From assembly GCF_900100335.1 (NCBI RefSeq), contig NZ_FNFE01000001.1:1116001-1180000 (forward strand): a stretch of DNA of 64,000 bases. Direction: 5' to 3'. Shown here one piece after another: positions 57,239-64,000 of the stretch; position 1 is the first letter of the stretch; each line of letters begins with the position of its first letter. Position numbers and translations under genes: made by a program. Below the pieces are notes generated by a model. That model did no database searches and had not been told where the DNA came from. It saw nothing but the letters and a program-made list of their open reading frames with translations. This stretch comes from Natronorubrum texcoconense (lineage in GTDB: Archaea; Halobacteriota; Halobacteria; Halobacteriales; Natrialbaceae).

Positions 57239-58696
57239 ATGAGCGAGGAGACACGTGCTTCAGAGAGGACCAGCACCGGTAGCGACGCGGCGTCCACCGA
57301 CGAGGACCGCGGTGATCCCACCGATATTGGCGGCGACCGAACGGATCGTCCGAAACCGCTACCCGTAATCGGCAACCTCCACCAGATAACCGGCGACCCG
57401 CTCGGGTTCTTCGACGCGGCACGCGGACACGACTTGCTGCCCTACCGAATGTTCACCGACCAGTGCTACGTCGTCGTTCATCCCGAAGGGGTCCAGACCG
57501 TCCTCGTCGACGGCGACGATGCGTACCACAAGGGAGAGATGATGCAACGACAGATCGGGAGCCTCCTCGGCGACGGGATCTTCCTCGCCGAAGGCGACGA
57601 CTGGCAGCGCCAGCGGTCGACGATGCAGCCCGCGTTCTACCGCGAGCGGATCACCGGCTACGCCGACGCAATGACTGAGAACGCCGCGACGATGGCCGAC
57701 GGCTGGACGGACGGCGAAATCGTCGACGTTGCCGACGCAGCGAGCGAGCTCACCCTCGCGGTCCTGGCGGACACCCTGCTCGGAATCGATCCCGGTTCGG
57801 AGCGGGACGTCGTTGCTCGAGCGGCCGACGCTATCGCCGCGAGATACGACTCCCGGCGCGTCGGCGCGTTCCTCCCGGAGTGGATCCCCTCACCGACAAA
57901 CCGACGCTACAGACGTTCGCTCGTGGATCTCCGTCGGACCATCGATCGGATTATCGACGACCGACGAACCGCTATCGAGGACGAGCGCTATTCCGGAACG
58001 GACCTCCTGTCGATGCTCATCGCCGCGACCGCAGACGGCAGCATGGACGACGAGACGCTCCGGGACAACGTCGTCACGTTCCTGTTCGCCGGCCACGAAA
58101 CGACCGCACTCGGCCTGACTTACGCGCTCCACTCGCTCGCGACCGAGCCCGACGAACAGGCGACGGTTCGAGACGCGATCGCCGAGTTCGGCGACCCCGC
58201 GACCGATCCGGACGGCGCGGCTGCACCCGACGCGCTTCCGGCCGTCGACCGCGTCGTCGACGAGACGCTTCGGCTCTATCCGCCGGTACACGTGTTCTTT
58301 CGCGAGCCCGCTCGTTCGGTCGACCTGCTGGACACTCGAGTCCCGGCCGGAACCGTCCTCGCACTGTCGCCGTGGACGTGCCATCGAGACCCGCGCTGGT
58401 GGGACGACCCCGAGTCGTTCCGTCCGGATCGCTGGACGACATCGAAGGGAGAAGGGAGAGACCGGGGGTCGGCACCGAAGTCGTCCCGTCCGGAGTACGC
58501 GTACTTTCCGTTCGGCGGGGGCCCACGCCACTGTATCGGGATGCGCTTTGCGCTGCTGGAACTCCGGCTGACTCTCGCGGTGGTGCTCTCTCGGTACCGG
58601 TTCAGCCCGGTCACCGAGACGCTGTCCTTTGCCCCGAGCGCGACACTACAGCCCGACGGCCCGGTTCGACTGCGAGTCGATGCTGACGCTCTTTGA
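57239..58696 (+). CDS. Cytochrome P450
   Basis: A 485-residue soluble P450 monooxygenase. The oxygen-activation motif is AGHETT (284-289), the K-helix is ETLR (342-345), PERF-like is FRPDRW (394-399) and the haem ligand is Cys432 in FGGGPRHCIG. The sequence resembles the CYP4/102-like group, as other haloarchaeal P450s do. An acidic disordered head (1-36) precedes the proline-rich start PKPLPVIGNLHQ. Substrate may be a fatty acid or carotenoid; there is no carotenoid gene here. No ferredoxin partner is adjacent. Confidence 0.94.
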   Translation: MSEETRASERTSTGSDAASTDEDRGDPTDIGGDRTDRPKPLPVIGNLHQITGDPLGFFDAARGHDLLPYRMFTDQCYVVVHPEGVQTVLVDGDDAYHKGEMMQRQIGSLLGDGIFLAEGDDWQRQRSTMQPAFYRERITGYADAMTENAATMADGWTDGEIVDVADAASELTLAVLADTLLGIDPGSERDVVARAADAIAARYDSRRVGAFLPEWIPSPTNRRYRRSLVDLRRTIDRIIDDRRTAIEDERYSGTDLLSMLIAATADGSMDDETLRDNVVTFLFAGHETTALGLTYALHSLATEPDEQATVRDAIAEFGDPATDPDGAAAPDALPAVDRVVDETLRLYPPVHVFFREPARSVDLLDTRVPAGTVLALSPWTCHRDPRWWDDPESFRPDRWTTSKGEGRDRGSAPKSSRPEYAYFPFGGGPRHCIGMRFALLELRLTLAVVLSRYRFSPVTETLSFAPSATLQPDGPVRLRVDADAL

Positions 58697-58843
58697 GACG
58701 ACCATCATCTCCTGACTGGATCCAACGAGGTCGACACTTTCAGGCGATGCAACGGCGGGGATCGCTTTGGCTTGGCTAATCGCGACCGAAATCTGTCGTG
58801 TTCAGCCGTACAGAATCGTCTCTGCTCGCATTCGCGCCCCGTC

Positions 58844-59395
58844 TCACTCTTCGGTTTCGCCGTCGTCGCTCTCTACAGCGTCGTCGGTGGTCTGTGATCC
58901 CATCGGCTCGGCCGGAACGCCCGCAACCGTCGTCCCTGGCGGTACGTCCCTCGTCACGAGCGAGTTCGCCGCGACGCGCGCGTCCGCGCCGATCTCGACC
59001 CCCGGGAGCACGATGGCCCCGGCACCGATCATGGCCCGTTCGCCGATTCGGACCTCCCCCGTCCGATACTCGTCCTGTAGAAACTCGTGACAGAGGATCG
59101 TGGCGTCGTAACCCACGATCGCTTCGGCTTCGACGGTGATCAGTTCGGGCCAGAAGACGTCCGGCGTGGCCTCGAGTCCCCAGGAGACGCCCGGCCCGAC
59201 GGTGACGCCGATGCGTCGGAGGAGCCAGCGCTTGAGCCGTAGGCTCGGGGAGATCCGCACGAGCCAGACGACGACGTACGAGATCGCGACTCGAAGCGGA
59301 TTACGAGCGCGGGTCCAGTCAGCGAGCGAGTTCCCCGATCCCGGCGTCGGATGGCGCCGGACGCGGTCGTGGCGGGACGGCGTCTCGTCAGTCAC
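58844..59395 (-). CDS. Left-handed beta-helix acyltransferase
   Basis: A 183-residue protein. An amphipathic N-terminal segment (about 38-60, AISYVVVWLVRISPSLRLK) may touch the membrane. Hexapeptide repeats form a left-handed beta-helix from about residue 70: LITVEAEAIVGYDATILCH, IGERAMIGAGAIVLPGVEIG and the typical ending TTVAGVPAEP. The catalytic histidine is in ILCHEF. This is the maltose/galactoside O-acetyltransferase type; the acceptor is unknown, possibly a surface glycan. Confidence 0.85.
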   Translation of the reverse strand: MTDETPSRHDRVRRHPTPGSGNSLADWTRARNPLRVAISYVVVWLVRISPSLRLKRWLLRRIGVTVGPGVSWGLEATPDVFWPELITVEAEAIVGYDATILCHEFLQDEYRTGEVRIGERAMIGAGAIVLPGVEIGADARVAANSLVTRDVPPGTTVAGVPAEPMGSQTTDDAVESDDGETEE

Positions 59396-59621
59396 TAGCC
59401 GAAGGTATAACCTATCACTACATGAAACCGACCGATCGTCGTTCGGGTCGACGACTCGACGGTTCCTTTCGAGGCTGTCTCAGATAATCCGTTACGGACC
59501 CGACGGTAATCACAATAGAATATCACCGTTCGTTGACCATTCGACGATCGGATACGATAGTTGGGGACCCAACCAGTTAGGGCCAACCGTTGTTTCGGAT
59601 GGCCTCATTGTGTCGAACGTA

Positions 59622-59963
59622 ATGTCGCTTCAACGAGATACCCTCGAGCGGGAAACGGTGTATTCGCTTCTCGCCAACCGAGTCCGTGGGTATTTACTCA
59701 GGTATCTATCGGTCACCGATCGGACGACGGTGTCGGAAGCCGCCCAGCGGATCGCCGACTGGCAACGCGAGACGACGGCAACGACGCTCGAATCGGATCG
59801 GACGGCCGTCCTCGTCCAGTTGGTCCACAACCACTTGCCGCGGCTCAGTCAGTACGATATCGTCGAGTACGACCGCACGACCGAGGAGATTACCCCCGGC
59901 TCGAACTTCGAAGCGGTAGCGCCGTACGTCTCGGATCTCGAGATCACGGTCGATCACCAGTGA
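59622..59963 (+). CDS. DUF7344-like winged-helix protein (second paralogue)
   Basis: A 113-residue predicted winged helix: MSLQRDTLERETVYSLLANR, then DRTTVSEAAQRIADWQRET as the HTH, VQLVHNHLPRLSQYDIVEYD as the next helix and strand, and a wing. This is the same family as the gene at 25116. It probably binds DNA; targets are unknown. The ATG at 59622 gives the usual family N-terminus. It is convergent with the Nmad3-like gene, with 7 bp between stops. Confidence 0.8.
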   Translation: MSLQRDTLERETVYSLLANRVRGYLLRYLSVTDRTTVSEAAQRIADWQRETTATTLESDRTAVLVQLVHNHLPRLSQYDIVEYDRTTEEITPGSNFEAVAPYVSDLEITVDHQ

Positions 59964-59970
59964 CGCACTG

Positions 59971-60786
59971 CTAGGCGGGCTCGACCGCCGCGTCGTCGGC
60001 GGTTCGCTCGCCTGGAGCGCCGACGAGTCGCCGGAACGCATCCCCGGAGATTCCACAGCGATAGGCCGGTTTGTACATCATGTTCTCCCCGCCAGCACGG
60101 ACGTCGAACGCGCTCGCGATCGACTCTCGCAGATAGTACTGCGCCCGTTCGTTCCCCGACTTGACGTAGTAGTCCGACAGCTGAATCGGGTGGCGCTCGA
60201 ACAGACCACCGGGTTCGCGGCCGTCGACGAGCACGACCGGTTTCTCGAGGTAGCACTCGCCGTCGCGGGCGCGTTTGGTGTGGGCGTTGTCCGGGTGTGC
60301 CGCGAGGACCGATTCGCGTTCGTCCCGGGGCATCTCGGGCGTGACGACATCCACGCGGTCGACTGTGAAGTAGCCGATCAGGTAGCGATGAGCGCGGTCG
60401 CCATCGGGTCGGCGCAGGCCGGCGTAGAAGCCGACGACGTCGTCCGGCTCGAGCGCGCGCAGCCTCGAGACGTAGCCGCTGGTACGGTGTTCGCCGTAGG
60501 TCAGGGCCTCGAAGTTAGGATCGTGGTGGAACGGCCAGGACTCGAGTTCGTCACCGGTAACGGTCCGGTCGGCGTCGCCGATCGGCTGGGGTGTGATCCG
60601 GGTCGTGAGGTCCGCCGCGGTCTCGTCGCTCGTGCTGAGCTCCCAGGAACCGAGCGTGGCCGTTTCGTCCGTCTCGCAGGTCTTCTCGGGAATCGGGACG
60701 TATTCGAAGCGGCCGTCGTCGTACAACGGCGCGAGCGCGCCCAGATTCGTGCTGTCCGCACCGACTCCGGCCAGAACCACCGTCAT
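59971..60786 (-). CDS. Nmad3-like putative nucleotide-modification protein
   Basis: A 271-residue protein. The start MTVVLAGVGADSTNLGALAP and YDDGRFEYVPIPEK match what I recall of Nmad3 (nucleotide modification-associated domain 3), a Rossmann-like domain predicted by comparative genomics to act on modified bases, often in phages and archaea. Other strands include DDVVGFYAGLRRPDG and YLIGYFTVDRVDVV, and the C-terminus has a Cys-poor helical region. The catalytic role is unproven. Its neighbour upstream is a small membrane protein. The ATG at 60786 was chosen; the longer frame is Ser/Arg/Pro-rich. Confidence 0.65.
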   Translation of the reverse strand: MTVVLAGVGADSTNLGALAPLYDDGRFEYVPIPEKTCETDETATLGSWELSTSDETAADLTTRITPQPIGDADRTVTGDELESWPFHHDPNFEALTYGEHRTSGYVSRLRALEPDDVVGFYAGLRRPDGDRAHRYLIGYFTVDRVDVVTPEMPRDERESVLAAHPDNAHTKRARDGECYLEKPVVLVDGREPGGLFERHPIQLSDYYVKSGNERAQYYLRESIASAFDVRAGGENMMYKPAYRCGISGDAFRRLVGAPGERTADDAAVEPA

Positions 60787-60863
60787 TACTCGTCCGTGGG
60801 GATGGCTGGGACGTAAAGCCGACGGTCGCGATAGCGATGGCGTGGGTGCGACCCCGTGGAGAG

Positions 60864-61121
60864 CTACCGGGTCGTCGACCGGGCCGAGTAGAACAGGGGG
60901 ACGAGTAAGACGAGAAAGAGACAGCCCATCACGGCGATCCCGATCCAGATCGTCGACAGCCACGGTTCGGGGACCACCCCCGCCAACTCGAGCACCCAGA
61001 GCAGGCTGTAGCCGCCGACGACCACGAGCGAACAGACGTAGAGTCGGAGGCCCCAGCCGACGACGTGGTACAGGGTCGTCTTCGTCACCTGCGGCGGAAC
61101 GTACTCTTCGAGCCCGAACAT
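60864..61121 (-). CDS. Small two-TM membrane protein
   Basis: An 85-residue protein with a soluble head MFGLEEYVPPQVTKTTLYHV and two helices (about 25-47 and 53-78). The C-terminus is short and basic. The family is not recognised, but similar small proteins are found in other haloarchaea. It is co-directional with the Nmad3-like gene (77 bp apart) and may share its transcript. Its ATG overlaps by one base the stop of a 21-codon micro-ORF (61121-61186) that might couple its translation. Confidence 0.65.
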   Translation of the reverse strand: MFGLEEYVPPQVTKTTLYHVVGWGLRLYVCSLVVVGGYSLLWVLELAGVVPEPWLSTIWIGIAVMGCLFLVLLVPLFYSARSTTR

Positions 61122-61249
61122 CAGCGTCTCACCTCGACGATGGAATTGGCCTCGCGGTCGATCGATGACTCGAGTGAGATACGCATCGGATTCGATACCT
61201 GTAGCCAGTCATCGCAGTACGTGCGCTTGAATCTGTTTGCCGTCAGTGA

Positions 61250-61269
61250 CCCACGACTGAAGTCGTGGG
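61250..61269. mobile_element. IS200/IS605-type terminal hairpin remnant
   Basis: CCCACGACT-ga-AGTCGTGGG is a perfect 9-bp hairpin with a two-base loop. As I recall, this sequence, followed by cttac, is frequent at ends of haloarchaeal IS1341/IS605-type (TnpB) elements. No intact transposase is nearby, so I regard it as a solo end or remnant. Confidence 0.5.
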
Positions 61270-61360
61270 CTTACTCCTTGCATTTCTGTGAGTCAGTTGT
61301 CGACGCCGAACGCAGCCTCGATCTCACGCAAGCGACCGGCCCTCCGTCGACACTGGACGG

Positions 61361-61645
61361 CTACGAAACGGAGTCTCGAGCGGTGTCGCCCTTCTCGGTT
61401 GTGAACAGCGGTCGGCGATCGCCCGATCCGGCTCGCTCGACGCGGTTCACGTCGATGTACTCCTGCACTCGGTCGGCGACTTCCCGCGTGAGTGCAATCG
61501 GCCGCTCGCCCTCGCGTTTGTTCTTCAACGGCGTCTCCGGTCGGTGACGGAAGTAGACGAACGGCAGTTCGACCGCCTCGAGGGCCTCCTGATCGATGTC
61601 GTCCTGGTGTCGGAGCCGCTCGAAAAATCTAAAGTTAGATTAAAA
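61361..61645 (-). pseudogene. Truncated tyrosine recombinase (integrase) remnant
   Basis: An 89-95 codon frame without a start, ending at TAG 61361-61363. It includes FVYFRHRPETPLKNKREGER and IALTREVADRVQEYIDVNR, then RRPLFTTEKG: the middle of a XerC/D-type catalytic domain of haloarchaeal integrases. The N-terminal core-binding part, the later HxLR motif and the catalytic tyrosine are absent. The 5' end is cut at an A+T-rich junction next to the pilin genes. This indicates a decayed integrated element. Confidence 0.75.
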
Positions 61646-61668
61646 CTGCAGTGAAATATATACCGATT

Positions 61669-62172
<504 letters not shown>

Positions 62173-62622
62173 TTATACCTCGAATTCTGCGAGGGTACTC
62201 GAGCTGCCATCGGATTCCCACGTAATAGTTACTTCTTCTACATCAGTTTCACTACCATCAAGATCGCCATCAATTTCGAGTGTGTTACCTGCACTGATCT
62301 CTTCGTTGCCGTCCCAGTCACCTCCATCCAAGTCCTCAGATTCGTAGGAGGTACCATCAACAATCACAGTCAAGGTATTGTAATCTACTGAGTCACCACT
62401 TGTGTGTTCAACAGCGACAATGTATCCATCCGAATCAGTATCGTAGTTGAAATTTGCATTCGGTGCTGAGTCTCCCATGTCGCCCATGTCCAACACGAAG
62501 GCTGCGATCACGGCTGCGAGAATAACGGTTATCGCAACCATGAGGATGACCCCAATTACGGGTGAGACCGCTCGTTCGTCTTCGTTACCAATTAGCTTGT
62601 TTCTGTATTTTGTCAGATCCAT
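62173..62622 (-). CDS. PilA-type type IV pilin 2
   Basis: A 149-residue pilin, the first gene of the pair. It starts MDLTKYRNKLIGNEDE and shares with pilin 1 an identical H-domain and the following [15 protein letters not shown], then diverges. The C-terminus is an Asp/Ser/Gly-rich beta domain ending STLAEFEV. Identical N-termini plus different exposed parts suggest duplication and diversification of the filament surface. The ATG at 62622 yields the normal short leader; a longer frame is not pilin-like. Confidence 0.9.
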   Translation of the reverse strand: MDLTKYRNKLIGNEDERAVSPVIGVILMVAITVILAAVIAAFVLDMGDMGDSAPNANFNYDTDSDGYIVAVEHTSGDSVDYNTLTVIVDGTSYESEDLDGGDWDGNEEISAGNTLEIDGDLDGSETDVEEVTITWESDGSSSTLAEFEV

Positions 62623-62853
62623 TGTTGGATTCTCGTTTGTCACGCACCCGCGAACGGTAAGAAAGCTTATCCCGGGAAGTGTGGTAGCCACCCGGTGACG
62701 CTCGAGGGGGATTGGAAACCACAACACCTCGGCGTCGCCTTCTCGTCGTTTCCGGTGCTGATAGCATCCAGCTAATTCAGAGTATATATAATTAGTTGAT
62801 AGTGAAGGTATTCATATCAGATGTTCTAAATTAGGCGCTTTCAATACTGATAA

Positions 62854-63144
62854 TCAGGTGGGTACAGAAACCCTACAGCACGGTCTTGAAGCCACACCGT
62901 CTTGCGATATCAGATGTGAGACCGTAGACGGTACCATTTTGCCATCTCGAGGCAATCGCCAGCTATGGAGTGCGAGGAACCGTTGATCGACGAACGCGAC
63001 CTGGCGCGCACCTACGATGGCGGGGCATATAGCGATCCGTGGGCTGCCGTTCTCGTCAATCAGTCCCTCGAGTCGGAGATCGTCTTTCGGCATTGTGACT
63101 CCGGCAGAGTTCCCATCGAGCTGTCGCAGTTTGTTCAAGGCCAT
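62854..63144 (-). CDS. AbrB/SpoVT-like protein with unusual C-terminus
   Basis: A 96-residue frame. The first 33 residues, MALNKLRQLDGNSAGVTMPK and DDLRLEGLIDENG, match the N-terminus of haloarchaeal AbrB-type (swapped-hairpin) DNA-binding antitoxin-like proteins. The family normally ends about 20-25 residues later; here about 60 unrelated, Cys- and Arg-containing residues follow. A frameshift or fusion to foreign DNA is possible. It is divergent from the provirus-like gene at 63255 and may control it. Confidence 0.6.
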   Translation of the reverse strand: MALNKLRQLDGNSAGVTMPKDDLRLEGLIDENGSPRIAICPAIVGARQVAFVDQRFLALHSWRLPRDGKMVPSTVSHLISQDGVASRPCCRVSVPT

Positions 63145-63191
63145 ACGTCGGCTCGCAACCCGCCTTGGTATACAATGTGGTGAACCGATAG

Positions 63192-63922
<731 letters not shown>

Positions 63923-63926
63923 CGAA

Positions 63927-64000
63927 TTACTCTTCAACCGGTTCGAGTGTCGCTAGCGCTTCTATCGCCACTTCGACTGCGCTCATCTCATCAGCATTGT
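63927..64000 (-). CDS. Partial CDS at window edge (C-terminus)
   Basis: A minus-strand frame enters the window and ends at TAA 63927-63929. The last 23 residues are NADEMSAVEVAIEALATLEP then VEE, an acidic helix. It is convergent with the nuclease-like gene, 4 bp away. Family unknown because most of the gene lies outside. Confidence 0.6.
   Translation of the reverse strand, partial: NADEMSAVEVAIEALATLEPVEE

Noticed and set aside
61121-61186. 21-codon micro-ORF before the small membrane protein
   Set aside because: Not listed as a gene because it is too short to judge; kept only as a note on possible translational coupling.
62965-63183. 72-codon plus frame
   Set aside because: Antisense to the AbrB-like N-terminus, which has clear family residues.

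Overview
The window is chromosomal DNA from a haloarchaeon, probably of the Natrialbales (Natrinema/Haloterrigena-like; the genus is my inference). Evidence: high G+C with C/G-rich third codon positions, very acidic proteins, many putative leaderless promoters with a TATA element about 26-30 bp before the start codon, archaeal tRNAs, DNA topoisomerase VI together with gyrase, a mevalonate-pathway HMG-CoA synthase, PilA-type pilins and several families known mainly from Halobacteria.

Layout. 1-1.3 kb: tRNA-Val(CAC) with a duplicated 3' end, a small haloarchaeal protein and a cobalamin adenosyltransferase. 1.5-9 kb: Ntn amidohydrolase, zinc micro-protein, CBS protein, an NAD kinase-inositol monophosphatase fusion, the two-subunit glycine decarboxylase (gcvPA-gcvPB) and a DUF2270 membrane protein. 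9-14 kb: an AI-2E-type exporter and a Cu(I) P-type ATPase beside a UreH-like membrane protein. 14-27 kb: HMG-CoA synthase, a pilin-anchored surface protein, a BCCT transporter, glutaredoxin, a PQQ-type sugar dehydrogenase, a YeeE/YedE pair, a response regulator and small regulators. 27-37.6 kb: zinc micro-proteins, a tungstate/molybdate ABC operon, tRNA-Glu(TTC) with another duplicated 3' end, FAH-family and MBL-fold hydrolases, an Nramp transporter and an MFS transporter. 37.7-51.6 kb: topoisomerase locus (top6B-top6A and gyrB-gyrA) with an ion channel and a seven-PAS histidine kinase between them. 51.6-61 kb: a ZIP transporter and its likely DtxR-type regulator, arginase, NDH-2, a bacterio-opsin-activator-like regulator divergent from a cytochrome P450, an acyltransferase and an Nmad3-like protein. 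61-64 kb: accessory DNA with an integrase remnant, an A+T-rich island of two pilins, an AbrB-like gene and two provirus-like genes running to the edge.

The most unusual signals are: (i) two different tRNA genes, 31.5 kb apart, that share one architecture, namely a copy of the tRNA 3' end 100-110 bp downstream, an inverted T-arm copy, and a short ORF that reads through the copy in the same frame; (ii) an 80-codon, protein-like frame between the gyrB promoter and its neighbour that has no usable start codon; (iii) a 65-bp triplication of the end of top6A including its stop codon; (iv) inverted-repeat operators for the metal regulator and for NDH-2; and (v) the pilin/integrase island. I see no CRISPR array and no rRNA gene.
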